Below are positions 10,507 to 20,547 of a stretch of DNA of 64,000 nucleotides, in pieces. The DNA is taken from positions 6,593,739-6,657,738 of the forward strand of contig OX336340.1 of assembly GCA_946902875.1 (NCBI GenBank), written 5' to 3'. How positions within the stretch are numbered: the first letter of the stretch is position 1; every line of letters begins with the position of its first letter. The notes beneath the pieces were generated by a model that ran no database searches, was not told the origin of the DNA, and saw only the letters and a program-made list of their open reading frames with translations. The position numbers and the translations under genes are program-made. Source of the stretch: Nematopogon swammerdamellus. Taxonomy: Eukaryota > Arthropoda > Insecta > Lepidoptera > Adelidae.

Positions 10507-10621
10507 CCTAAAAAAAATCCATCCAGGGACAGACGAGCCGGAATTGCAGCGTTGCCGGGAGCCGCCAACGACGTCGGTGCCCATTAAACGAGACAGAAAA
10601 TCTAATCAATATAATATTAGT

Positions 10622-10985
10622 ACATACTAGCTTTTGCACGCGGCTTCGCTCGCGCGAAATTCGTATTTAAAAATAAGAAACTAAGTAAGCCCGCTGCTGT
10701 ACCTTTATTTCGGTGAGCGGAACAATTCAGTTTGTTTGAGAGTCACATCTTAGGGTAACCGGAACTCAATTTTATTTAGCCTATCGCGTGTCCCGTATAA
10801 ATTTGCTTGTACTAAGTTTCATCAAATTCGGATGATCGGTTTAAGAGTTATGGACGAACATACATACATACATACAGAAAAGATTTCTAAAAATCCTCAA
10901 TTTAGTTTTAGTATCATACATAGAGTCTACAAACGCAGTATCTCATAAAACAAAGAAACATTACAGATTAGTATTGTTAGCATAC
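10622..10985 (+). mobile_element. Short interspersed repeat, ACTAGC-to-ATTAGTATTG family, full copy
   Basis: It runs from TACTAGCTTTTGCACGCGGC through GGAACAATTCAGTTTGTTTG, an ACAT microsatellite (10858-10876) and TTAGTTTTAGTATCATACAT to CAGATTAGTATTG. The reverse copy at 61268-61642 matches end to end; 43115-43230 and 62995-63110 are fragments. Confidence 0.75.
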
Positions 10986-11517
10986 ATAAACTGTTGGCGA
11001 GCCCAAGTGAGAGGGTTTTAGTAAATTGTGTTGAACTATGTGGAGCGTTCTCTATCCCTTAGGGACTCTGGGCCCTAAGAGATGGAGAAGATGAGTACTA
11101 TGGGGCTGATATTAACCAATTATTGTTAAAAGCCCTAAAAATAAACTAAATAAAAAAAAAATGATTGATGGATAAGTACTTCCGTACTAGTCAATTTGAA
11201 AGTATAAATTAGTTCATATTTTATATAGAACTTATAGATTTTTTACGTAAAATAAACAGGAATTCTAATAAAGAGGCAATTTCTATTTGTGTCAATAATT
11301 ATTTAATGGCGACTTAAATCGACCTAACAAATAGAGACAGAGGCTGCGGCTCGGGCGGAGGCGCTCGCTGCCCTGTGTGAGGTCACTTCGTGTTAACTCG
11401 CCTGTTTGAACACAACAAGAAATGGGACATGAACATTAACCCAAATTCTATTCATTAACCCTTAAATAGAAAACTCCTTCCACACCAACTGGACCCTTAA
11501 AACCATTTCTTGCAGCG
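10986..11517. other. No gene recognised
   Basis: A short palindromic piece (CTTAGGGACTCTGGGCCCTAAG, 11060-11081) lies in a probable retroelement 3' end with A-rich tail (11110-11160). The remainder is unassigned. Confidence 0.3.
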
Positions 11518-11640
11518 AGTACAAGCGTTCGCCTCGCTTGGCGGGCGGGCGGGGAGGTAGGGGGGGGGGGGGGGGGGGGGAGGGAAGAGGGGTGGGCGGG
11601 GCAGAGAAAGCAGCCGAAAGCCTGACCCTGCGCGCACAGC
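11518..11640. repeat. GC-rich patch with 21-bp poly-G
   Basis: An uninterrupted G run at 11560-11580 lies among GGGCGGGCGGGG sequence. The glycine-rich frame across it is a composition artefact. Confidence 0.7.
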
Positions 11641-11979
11641 TTTCAGCTCCGGTGACTTACAGGCGCCATTCAAAAGAAAACTTTCATTGGGCTTTATTTG
11701 GTCTCGTTAGGCGAAAGTGCATGGAACAAAGAGCGGGTGAAAAATTACTGATCCGTACCGAACTGAATGTTAATTAATTGGATTTTCGCGTTTTATTAGA
11801 ATTGAAACGTTGTTTACTATAAAGGAATTTATTCCAACGATTTATTCTGAAATACGTTTATTGGCGATAATACGAGTATTAAATGATAATCATTGGTGAT
11901 CATATTTGATAGAAACATTGAATTTCTGCGAATTATACATGAGGATTGCTTATGTTTATTGGATCATAGTGTTATGAAT
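11641..11979. other. No gene recognised
   Basis: A+T-rich, no repeat boundary found. Confidence 0.3.
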
Positions 11980-12222
11980 TTTTTTTTTTTGTGGAAACTG
12001 ACTCGGTTGGCTTCAACATCCGTGATGTCAGCTTATAACACCTTGGTGAATTAGGTGTCATGTGCTTCACCTCGGTCGTGCCGGCCGTACACTGAACTAG
12101 ACTGAAAAAACGAACTTAATTTACACAGCCGTTTCAACCGACCTTTCATTCAGTGCGGTGGTACCACCGCAGTAAGGTGAGAAGGGAAGGGAAGGGAAGG
12201 GAAGGAAGGAAGGAAGGGACTG
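11980..12222 (-). mobile_element. SINE-A copy, 5'-truncated
   Basis: The poly-T tail (11980-11990) leads into AACTGACTCGGTTGGCTTCA. The body runs to the GGTGGTACCACCG core, where it breaks into an expanded GGGAA/GGAA microsatellite (12181-12219). No head remains. Confidence 0.75.
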
Positions 12223-12689
12223 CATACTCCATTTTATTTTAGATTTATCTTAGTTTAATGTACCTACCTAGAATTGTTATGGAACATGACATGATTGCCT
12301 ACATCAGCTGCTACACCCGTGATCGGCCCACATAATGCCCTGCCGGAATTAGTTGCCATGTCAATGTTCTAAACAAATGTTCTAATGGAATAGTGCCATA
12401 AAATATATTGCTTAAAATAAAACTTAAATTACAAATTTAAAAACCCCCCACCCATAAAAGTCAAAAATAATTTCCGTTTACTTACTTAAAGGAGTCGGGG
12501 AAACGCTAAGTAAATTCCCGACCAGCTCTGAGTTTTATATTTTATTTGTAATTATTATTAAATGTAATTTCAAGCTTTAAAAAAACTGCCTGCAAGTCGT
12601 CCACTTTTTAGATAATTTTTTTTTTGATTAGGTACCTAATTAATTGATTTCAAACATAGCTAAGAACCATCCCGATTAAACCAGCTTTC
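12223..12689. other. No gene recognised
   Basis: 12420-12540 has CCCGACCAGCTCTGAGTTTT-like sequence, probably part of the same LINE 3' region as 12690-12830, but boundaries are unclear. Confidence 0.3.
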
Positions 12690-12830
12690 TAATAAAAAAA
12701 ACCGCATCCAAATTGGTCCATCCGTTTAGGAGCTACGATGCCACAGCAGACACACTCATACACATATAAACCCATACACACTTACACACAGACGTTAAAC
12801 TTATAACACCCCTCTTTTTACGTCGTTAAT
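12690..12830 (+). repeat. LINE 3'-tail-like repeat, copy 1
   Basis: Contains ACCGCATCCAAATTGGTCCA, then TTTAGGAGCTACGATGCCAC and CA-rich microsatellite DNA. The inverse copy is at 22495-22640. Confidence 0.6.
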
Positions 12831-13138
12831 AAAATGACCATTCCAAGCTTCGTAGCCATCATCGATTAGCTAGATTTGTCTGCACGTCCTTGACAATAGT
12901 TTCAGTTTATGATCGATCGTGTATTGTAAGGAGCTGATTGGTTTGTACTACAATAGGCCGTAAGTATTGACGTTTCAGTTTATTTGTCCTAAAACTTAAA
13001 ACGCTTTGCCATAAAGTATCTTTTCGATCGCATTTAAAATTTATGACATTTTAACTGTGAATTTGTGATAGCGACGGACGCTAGCTCGTCGTCACCTTCC
13101 CAAGTCGTGCAGTAGTTTTTTTAATTGAAAATGCGACA
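12831..13138. other. No gene recognised
   Basis: A+T-rich with no supported frame. Confidence 0.3.
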
Positions 13139-13297
13139 CATGGCGCCGAGTTACCCATAAGGTGTCTAACGACGCCCATGGACATTATGTAGTATGCAGG
13201 GGGGTGTGAATGCCATGTAGGTACCCTTTCACACCCCCTTTTGAAGGACCGAGACTGTACTTGGGGGGGAATATATGGGCAGGGAGAGCGTTCGGGT
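13139..13297 (-). pseudogene. LINE ORF2 C-terminus, copy 2
   Basis: On the minus strand NALPAHIFPPKYSLGPSKGG ends in a degraded tail. The upstream half was cut off at 13298 by the TIR element 13299-13793, which inserted inside the WNALPA motif. Same family as 5893-6056 and 58583-58800. Confidence 0.7.
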
Positions 13298-13298
13298 A

Positions 13299-13793
13299 TA
13301 TAAGGTCTTTCAAAATTAGTCCAGAGTACGCTAAGGGGGGGTTCTGTATCGGAAATGGATCACTTTTGAAGAACAAAGTTTTTTTTTTTATAATTTTTTT
13401 TTATTTTAATATAAAATGTAAAAAAAAAAAATTTTTATCGTTTCAGTTTTATGCCAGGAACAAAAAAGTCTTCCAATACATAGATCTCTTTTTTTCAGAA
13501 ATTGTGAAAAACCACAATTTTAGTTTTATTAGTATTGAATAGAATGAATTTGATTTTTTTTACCAACTTACACGTCTTACATCATAATGGTAATGAAGAC
13601 TTTTTTGTTACTGTTATGAAACTGAATCGATTAGGCTATAAAAATCACCACCAATTTTTTTATTTAAATACATAAAAAAATATTTTTCATAAAAAAAAGC
13701 CCAAGGTCCAAAAAAATTTATACAGGTTTTACTCCCTATATGATACAGAACCCTCCCTTAGCGTACTCTGAACTAATTTTGAAAGACCTTATT
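13299..13793 (+). mobile_element. TA-flanked TIR element, copy 2
   Basis: TIRs match those of 3234-3739 (AAGGTCTTTCAAAATTAGT and ACGCTAAGGGGGG inward). The interior is collinear but inverted relative to that copy, and shares GAACAAAAAAGTCTTCCAAT and GGTTTTACTCCCTATATGAT. Inserted into the LINE fragment at 13139-13297. Non-coding. Confidence 0.75.
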
Positions 13794-13865
13794 ATATAAG
13801 GTGACCAAGACCAATTAATTTGCTAAACGTGGTGGTTGATGAGATGACTTATTTTGCCACATTTG

Positions 13866-13936
13866 TAGGTTTCCGTACAACGTCAACGTCTACAAGCATA
13901 CAACGTCTGTTCGTCCGTCTGTCTGTCCGTCCGTCC
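13866..13936 (+). repeat. Repeat P, left part, split by Transib
   Basis: Ends in GTCTGTCCGTCCGTCC. Its continuation (CGTCCGTCCGATGGCTGCAT) resumes at 17377, so the 3.4-kb Transib element landed inside the CGTC microsatellite of this repeat. Confidence 0.7.
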
Positions 13937-14643
13937 CACTATGGGCTGAGAAACGGCCTCCATAGTAATAGAAATTTTATTTTTTTTAGAATTAGTTAAA
14001 AAATAAATAAGTATGCAGAAGTATTGCTACTTCATGCTTGACTATTGTTATGTTAATATAGTCAAGAAAAACCAATCGTATATTTTTTTATAATTGTTTA
14101 AAAAAAATCGTTGTATGGAACGGAAAATGTTTTATCATTTTTTTCAAAAATCTTAAGGAGTGTTAACCTCGCTATACTATATTCATATAATAGACTATAT
14201 TAGAAAGCGAACTGCATAAAAACCGTAACTGGATCGGTCCATTTTAACCAGATATACGGAGTCAAATTAAAGCATTTTTCATTAATTTTTATACTACGTT
14301 TGTGACGCTTATATTTGCTTTTAAATGCTACTTGGTGACATAAAATGTAATTAGTCGTACTATAGAAGATATCTAGAGAGTTTATATATAAGTACGGTCG
14401 GCATAAACATAACACATAATTTTATATTAATTTTATATCATACATTTCTACTGAATATTCGTGTTTTTAGATTGGTCCCAATATAATAAAACGTTTTGTA
14501 CAACTAGGGATATCATCACATCTTAAGACCTCACTCTGCACAAATAATGGCATCGAACACTTTGTGTTTTTTGTTGATATAACAATTTACTATTAAAGTA
14601 ATAATTATAATAATATTTTCCAGCATTTAAACGAGCATTTCAT
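13937..14643 (+). repeat. Transib left terminal inverted repeat (~707 bp)
   Basis: Complementary to 16636-17376 throughout, with small indels, from CACTATGGGCTGAG inward to TTTAAACGAGCATTTCAT. It includes CATCTTAAGACCTCAC and AATGGCATCGAACA blocks seen in reverse on the right. TIR lengths I know for this superfamily are tens of bases, so this is unusually long. Confidence 0.9.
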
Positions 14644-15175
14644 GTTAAATAGGCAGGAAAATAATTAACCGATGAGCGTATAATAAAAGCATTAGAATTA
14701 TAATGTAAACGTATTACACAAAGATAAAAATGAAGAGTTGTCGGTACAACTTCATAAAGTTCTTCTTAATTTTGCATCACAGAATATCCATGAGCATCAT
14801 TAGACACCTACTCGCAGGTGAAACGATGCCACATGTCGCGCATTCCATAAAAAAAAAGTCTAAACAGAAGTATTCCAGTATAAATGACACTGATTATTAC
14901 CTATTAACAAGATGGTAAAAGAAAACTAATAAATACAGTAAGACACAATTATAGTGTAGCAATCGGTTTCACAAATAATGCATTTTTGCAACATTTGTTA
15001 CTCACGGGAAGAGCCTTGGGTTGGTAATGGCTCTTCGTGAAGGCTTACTACATCCTCCCCATATAGAAAGGATATAGAAGGGATACGGAATTTGCCAAGA
15101 GAGCTACCATGGCAGGGTGAAAGGAGGCTCATGAACACGGGGTTTTCATTAAGGAACGGACAAGTGAGAAAACGC
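14644..15175 (+). other. Non-TIR segment opposite the transposase; unidentified ORF 14730-14918
   Basis: The only unique DNA between the left TIR and the 3' end of the transposase frame. A 62-codon plus-strand frame starts ATG at 14730 (MKSCRYNFIKFF, then a Lys/Ser-rich stretch). It lies tail-to-tail with the transposase. I recognise no domain; it may be noise or a decayed second gene. 15000-15170 is non-coding in both strands by eye. Confidence 0.3.
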
Positions 15176-16640
15176 CTATTCAGTATCTAACTCAGATGAG
15201 ATTGAAAATTCGTCCAATGGGTCAACATTAACGAATTCAATATTTTCTTTCTCTTCAATTGTTAATATTAAAAGATACTTCATTTCAGCTGGCATTGATG
15301 TTTCCTTCTTGTAACTTAATTTAGGTTTTAAACTTGACAAGTATGGGTCTGAAGATATTAGGAAATTGCAAAAAATATCCTCATTAGTTGCTTTTCGACA
15401 GAATTTACGCGCGTGGAATTCTCTATATTTTTTTAAATCCTTGTTTCGCGCCTCAGATGCTTCTGATAGTTTCCCAATGGGTACTAAATTTTGATGTTTT
15501 ATTATAGCTGCACCATGTATTAACAATTTGTGCACACTGGAAGGCATATAGTACCAACTATAGAGGTTGACGTATAATTGAGCAGTATCGCGCGCATAAC
15601 TAGTAAACCTATAAACGTCAATTTGCTCACCACTCGCGACCTGGTTGTACCTGATCCTTGTTTAACAACGTCGACAAGCAGTCCTAATTCACTTTTGAAT
15701 TGACTTTGGATGTTTTCCTTCCGTGCTTTCATTATCTCCTTGTCATTTCCTTTGGCTTGCCATTTCTTGAAATCTAATCTATAACCTATATGTAATAGGC
15801 ACTCCATGCATCTTATCCACGCATGCAATGATGACAAGCCATGCTTATACATTTCCGTGGTCACCTCTTTTTCTTGCACGCTGTCTAGGTTATTCATCTC
15901 TGACGGCTTTGCCTTACATATGTCACACGTTTGGCTAGATGTGTCAGACAAGTGTGACGTGATTTTTCCATCTATCATTTTCATGAGCAGAGTGTGGATT
16001 ATATTAACGTCATCTCGTATGGAAGATGGCTCGAGTGTATTTATTTCTGCATCGATTTCCATAATTTTTTTCTTTATATCTAGGTCGTTTTCTTTTGCGA
16101 ATTTGAAGAAGAATGGCCTGCAGTAGTGGACCGATGATGGTTTCGGGTTTTCCCAGTATACATTGTCTCCAGAAACCAGTTTGAGTGGGACAAGTGAACA
16201 CATAAATATGCTGGAGTCGTCTAAGTCATTGGGCATTTTTTGTTTGTACGTGCTCTGACCTGACGCGCAATCAAACCCCCAGCGTTAATTGTTTGTCCTC
16301 GATGTCTCGAGTTATAACATTACTGAGTCTCTTTACTGTCAGATCCAGAAGGGCTTGAAGCTTGACTTTAGCGTGCATCTCATTGATCTGAATGTCTTTT
16401 TTGTTAGGATAGCATTCATTCTTGGCCTTTTGAACTTGATAATATGAAGGGTACAAATGTACACCTTGATCCTGGGCTGAACTCCGTAACGTGTTGTACT
16501 GAAACTTTGATAACTTAAAAGAGCTGAGAAGGCTGAGTGCTTGTTCTGGCGAATATTGAGTTTTTTTATTATTTATTAATTCTTTCATTCTATCTGCATC
16601 TTGATTAATGAAAACAAGCACCGCATCACCGATCAATGAA
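15176..16640 (-). pseudogene. Transib transposase, frameshifted with a small internal deletion
   Basis: The transposase cuts and joins DNA by a DDE mechanism in the nucleus and shares ancestry with RAG1. Three minus-strand segments follow in order. (1) 16636-16271 is the N-terminal region, with YSPEQALSLL, CYPNKKDIQI and LQALLDLTV. A one-base shift near 16275 is needed to read WGFDCASGQSTYKQK, where D is the expected first catalytic residue. (2) 16236-about 15635 has MIDGK (second D, residue 89 from the M at 16236), CDIC zinc ligands (104, 107), LHAWIRC and LLHIGY histidines (138, 149), and QGSGTT. Roughly 40 codons are then missing and the frame changes. (3) About 15630-15179 has YSWYYMPSSVHKLLIHGAA and KLSEASEARNK, whose second E is the expected catalytic Glu. 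The original was probably about 500 residues. As it stands it cannot make an active enzyme. Confidence 0.9.
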
Positions 16641-17376
16641 ATGCTCGTTTAAATGTTGAAAAATATTATTATGTTCTTTATTTCACATTTTCAAAATTTT
16701 CTATTAAATTATTACTTTAAATGTTTACTTGTTATATTCACAAAAGCACAAAATGTTCGATGCCATTATTTGTGTAGTGTAATATCTTAGGATGTGGTAA
16801 TATCACTAGTTGTACAAAACGTTTTATTATATTGGGACCAATCTAAAAACACGAATATTCAGTAGAAATGTATGATATAAAATTAATATAAAATTATGTG
16901 TTATGTTTATGCCGACCGTACTTATATAGAAACTCTCTAGATATCTTCTATAGTAGGACTAATTACATTTTATGTCACCAAGTAGCATTTAAAAGCAAAT
17001 ATAAGCGTCATAAACGTAGTATAAAAATTAACTAAAAATGCTTTAATTTGTCTCCGTATATCTGGTTAAAATGGACCGATCCAATTACGATTTTTATGCA
17101 GTTGGCTTTCTATTATAGTCTATTATATGAATATAGTATGGCGAGGTTAACACTCCTTAAGACTTTTGAAAAAAATGATAAAACATTTTCCGTTCCATAC
17201 AACGATTTTTTTTAAACAATTATTAAAAAATATACGATTGGTTTTTCTTGACTACATTAACATAAAAAGAGTCAAGCATGAAGTAGCAATACTTCTGCAT
17301 ACTTATTTATTTTTTAACTAATTCTAAAAAAAATTAAATTTCTATTACTATGGAGGCCGTTTCTCAGCCCATAGTG
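16636..17376 (-). repeat. Transib right terminal inverted repeat (~741 bp)
   Basis: Inverse of 13937-14643. Its inner edge (ATGAAATGCTCGTTTAAAT) abuts the first codons of the transposase frame, so the transposase promoter must lie inside this TIR. Confidence 0.9.
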
Positions 17377-17605
17377 CGTCCGTCCGATGGCTGCATCTTT
17401 GGAACCGTAACCGCTAGCCGGTTAAATTTTTCACAGAATATGTGTTATTTTGGCGGATATAACAAAAAAAATAATTAAAAAAATTAAAAGTGAAAAATTA
17501 AGGGGAGTCCCCATACAAGAAACGTGTTTTTAACGTTTTTTTTTGTGGTGCGGAAAGCTCGGTGCGCGAGTCCGACTCGCACTTAGCTGCTTTTTTCAAA
17601 CAATA
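17377..17605 (+). repeat. Repeat P, right part, split by Transib
   Basis: Continues from 13936 with CATCTTTGGAACCGTAACCG, then CACAGAATATGTGTTATTTT, and ends with CGGTGCGCGAGTCCGACTCG, then CACTT. This is the characteristic end of family P. Confidence 0.75.
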
Positions 17606-17989
17606 TATTGTAGAGACGAAAACGAAGAAGCTTATCTATGCAAACTTATTTCTGCATCACACTTTATTGTTGTATTATATGTAGGTATCTAATACACAAT
17701 ATACCGATATTATAACAGGCTAAGTAATCTGCTAGTTTACAAGCGCACCATCTATACATAAATGACCCATATCTCTACCCAGCCTGACCCATATCAATAC
17801 CGTGCATGTATACATATATGTGTATACATAAATATATGCACATACAGTCAGCTCTGAGATCCGGAAATTCAAACGTCGAACTTCGTCACAGACGGCTTCT
17901 TTTGAAGTTCTGTCGTATTCGTAATGCTGGTGCATCACGCACGGACATCCGCGGACTAAGAATAAGTTAGATAAATGTACTCTCATATT
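17606..17989. other. No gene recognised
   Basis: Contains a TATACATA-rich stretch (17809-17840). No supported gene. Confidence 0.3.
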
Positions 17990-18372
17990 CCGAGGGTTCC
18001 GTACCATTCCATTTTCCGTGAGAACTATAAGACTTAGGATTTTCGTTCAGGTTTTCCTGTAAACTATAATAGAAGCTCTATATCGCCTATTTTCGTATAT
18101 TTCCTTAAAAATATTTTAAACTGCCCATTTTGAAATTATAAAAAAAAAATATTTGTAATTTGATCCCCCAAAATGGAAATTCGTTCACTAACGCTATACG
18201 TCTGTGACTGACTCATCAACATTTATATATTTACCAAATGTCAATATCGTCCAGTAGATTCGGAGAAAATAAGCTGTGACAGAAGGACAAACACACAGAG
18301 AGACAGACAGACACGACAGTGATCCTATAAGGGTTCCGTTTTTTTTTTTTCTTATGAGTACTTTTGTTGTAC
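17990..18372 (-). repeat. Dispersed repeat Q
   Basis: Shares GAGGGTTCCGTACCAT and GACTTAGGATTTTCGTT, and an AGACAGACAGACACGA microsatellite followed by GGGTTCCG, with 30680-30995. Shorter pieces are at 39402-39500 and 57420-57480. Related in layout to family P (GTTCCGTA near the ends, CTGT/CAGA microsatellite). Confidence 0.6.
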
Positions 18373-18395
18373 TGTAAAGTATTGGAAGAAGATAA

Positions 18396-18520
18396 CTATG
18401 AAGCACGAAGATAGTAACCTACCAACATGACTTAGAGGAAGGACCGTGTCAAGGTGAGAGGTGGCCAAACTGTCGCCGTTTAGCACGACATCATGTATTA
18501 CCCCGTAGTCGTGCGAAATG
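18396..18520 (-). repeat. Dispersed repeat M, fragment
   Basis: GAAGGACCGTGTCAAGGTGA, then GGTGGCC and a CTGTCGCC(G/C)TTTAGCACG motif, match the inverse of 51630-51690. Confidence 0.5.
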
Positions 18521-18577
18521 CACGGGAACTGGGAAAAGACGCAGTGGAAGGATTCTTTTTAAACACCTGACCCCACA

Positions 18578-18985
18578 GAGTTTTTTTTATGTAATCCGGT
18601 ATGGGTGTCTGAGTCAGAGAGGCCAAAGCACATGCTCCGACCAGAAAATATCACCTCCGAAAAGGTAGGTTGCATACCGGAGACTTCCCTTTAGATTTCT
18701 GGCTATACTGGACTAGATAACACAGCCGAGGCTGCAATGCGGCCATCTTACATCCAGTACGGTGGTACCAACCGAGTCGGCTACAATTAGAGCCTACCAC
18801 CTAGTAAGGGGCAAGGGAATGGACCTAAGTTTTACACCGGTTCCGAACGATGAAGCAGCAGCAGGTGCAGGTGACGTATCCATCAGGAAAAAACTCATTG
18901 CTACACGCCGACCGGATTCGAATCTCTCGCATGAGAAGCCGACGACGCCCAAGCCACTCGCCCACCCGCATCTTAATTACTACAT
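18578..18985 (-). mobile_element. SINE-B copy (tRNA-like head), full length
   Basis: Read on the minus strand, the head is GTGGGCGAGTGGCTTGGGCG (A-box-like), then GAGATTCGAATCCGG (B box). CTTACTAGGTGGTAGGC, TTGGTACCACCGTACTGG and a tail CCATACCGGATTACATAAAA follow. The body aligns with SINE-A from the GGTGGTAGG core to the tail although the heads differ. Confidence 0.75.
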
Positions 18986-19091
18986 TCTGTATTCTCTAAA
19001 AGTGAATATCTCACTGGGGTAGTGAGTGCTTGTCTGACAAAGTTATATAAACGTATGTCCACTTTTGGGGCCAACTGTAGACATATATGGC

Positions 19092-19453
19092 GTAGAGTGT
19101 ATTCATTTTACGAGGGCACGAAGGGTATGAGGTAGGAAGTGGTGTGAGACCGCGCGGAGCTCAGTAGGGAACGAGTCGGTTCGACGGAGCGACGCGGAGA
19201 CGTGTAGAACGTGTGTACCGACCGGCAGGTCTATTCTTGTAAATTCTGACAGCGGAATCAGCGCTGTTGTGGCGCTGAGAGCCACTTTGGTAAATGGCTC
19301 TCAGCGCCACAACAGCGCTGAGTCCGCTGTCAGAATTTACAAGAATAGACCTGCTGGCATCAAGTTCGTTCTCTACTGAGCTCCGCGCGGTCGCCTCTCG
19401 CACCACTTCCTACCTCGTACCCCTCGTGCCTTCGTAAAATGAAAACACTCTAC
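19092..19453. mobile_element. Foldback element with nested palindrome, 362 bp
   Basis: Ends GTAGAGTGTATTCATTTTAC and its complement. An inner, nearly perfect palindrome (19228-19365) centres on GCTCTCAGCGCCACAACAGC. The left arm has about 55 extra bases (19170-19225). No target duplication could be fixed. Confidence 0.7.
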
Positions 19454-19669
19454 TTGGGTATTCGGCAAGCGGTTTTGGAGCTTGCATGTTCGATCGCCCC
19501 CAATCTATGCGCTACATAGAGCGGGCGAGGCAGAGTTATAAGCCAGCGAACCGAGCCTGGTTCAGAACAAGAAGCCAATATGACGAACGAGTGGCCGATG
19601 CACAGGGCCGAATTTAACGACTGTATTGTCATACTTAACTCATCGCATCCTCCCATCTATTGCTACATC

Positions 19670-19835
19670 TTATAAACGAAAGAGTCTGTCTGGGTGTATG
19701 TCTTTATTATTGAGGTAAACTCCGGAACCACTGAACCAATTTTAATGTGGTATTCACTTTAGGCGGTGTTATTATGTACCGTGGCTAGTCTCTAAAATAC
19801 TTGCATTAATATGTATGAAAAAATGTTGTTTTGTT
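19670..19835 (+). repeat. Fragment of the AACTCCGGAACCACTGAACC repeat
   Basis: Shares AAACTCC, GAACCACTGAAC and GGCTAGTC, then TAAAATACTTG, with 7900-7940 and 40770-40815. Confidence 0.45.
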
Positions 19836-19839
19836 TGTT

Positions 19840-20052
19840 TTTAGCGTTCCGTATCCGGTACGGGACTAGCGGGAATAGCGGTAAAATCCTAAACGAACAT
19901 AGAGCATGAAGAATTTTAACTAATCATGACATTTAACTAAAATGAAGCATTTCATAACAAGCCATCAATGGCGTGAGTGGCGCTAACCATGACATGGCGA
20001 TACGGAACCCTCGGTGCGCGGGTTCGACTCGCACTTGGCCGGTTTTTACTCA
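19840..20052 (+). repeat. Repeat P, short copy
   Basis: From GTTCCGTATCCGGTACGGGA to CGACTCGCACTTGGCCGG. The CTGT microsatellite part is missing. Confidence 0.7.
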
Positions 20053-20164
20053 ATCGTAAAACTATAATACATTCAAGCGTCAAACTTGATATGATTATAG
20101 CGCAAATTCTAAAGTAAAACCATAAATAATACAAACGGGCCAAATGTGAGTCCCCAACTAAATA

Positions 20165-20236
20165 AAAAAAAAATGGTAAATATTGTGGTATGGAACCCTC
20201 GGTGCGCGATTCCGACTCGCACTTGGACGGTTTTGG
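20165..20236 (+). repeat. Repeat P, 3' end only
   Basis: ATGGAACCCTCGGTGCGCGA, then CCGACTCGCACTTGG. Confidence 0.65.
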
Positions 20237-20249
20237 TATTACGAAAACC

Positions 20250-20345
20250 AGCCAAGGATCAGTGGTGCAGTCGACGCAGACAAAACCGCCTCATCTCTCG
20301 AAACCATTCTCAGTAAAGTGTCATGCCAGCAGATTGGAGGACTAT
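20250..20345 (-). repeat. LINE 3'-UTR-like fragment
   Basis: CTCGAAACCATTCTCAGTAA and a following TGCCAGC resemble the 3' flank of the LINE tail at 32165-32475. Confidence 0.35.
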
Positions 20346-20547
20346 AGCAGGAACTCCGAACGAAAAATCGGAACACGGAAAACCGATACAGCCGAGCCGT
20401 ACGGTGTGTCGCGTGCGATTTTATCCGCTGCGCCATTTCATCGCGAACATCATGGCGGTAGGTACCTAGAAGCGGGATCTACTTATCGAGAAGGTGAAAG
20501 AAAAGTGCACAGAGGCGAAGTTATATACCAATGTTTATCTCTTTCAC

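Larger units (their letters stand above)
13937..17376 (-). mobile_element. Transib-family DNA transposon (RAG1-related), 3,440 bp
   Basis: The boundaries are exact. The element begins CACTATGGGCTGAG and ends with the perfect complement CTCAGCCCATAGTG. It is flanked on both sides by CGTCC, a 5-bp target duplication as expected for Transib, although the host CGTC microsatellite makes the register ambiguous. The terminal CACTATG fits the CACWATG Transib terminus and matches the RAG recombination heptamer CACAGTG at 5 of 7 bases. TIRs are about 0.7 kb each. The minus strand carries a broken transposase with all three recognisable catalytic acidic positions. The element is nested in repeat P. Confidence 0.93.

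Noticed and set aside
11538..11777. Glycine-rich 79-codon frame
   Set aside because: Caused by poly-G; no domain follows.
14730..14918. RAG2-like gene in the Transib element
   Set aside because: The frame is 62 codons with no kelch or PHD feature; listed only as an observation.
15806..16126. 106-codon plus-strand frame
   Set aside because: Antisense shadow of the Transib transposase.
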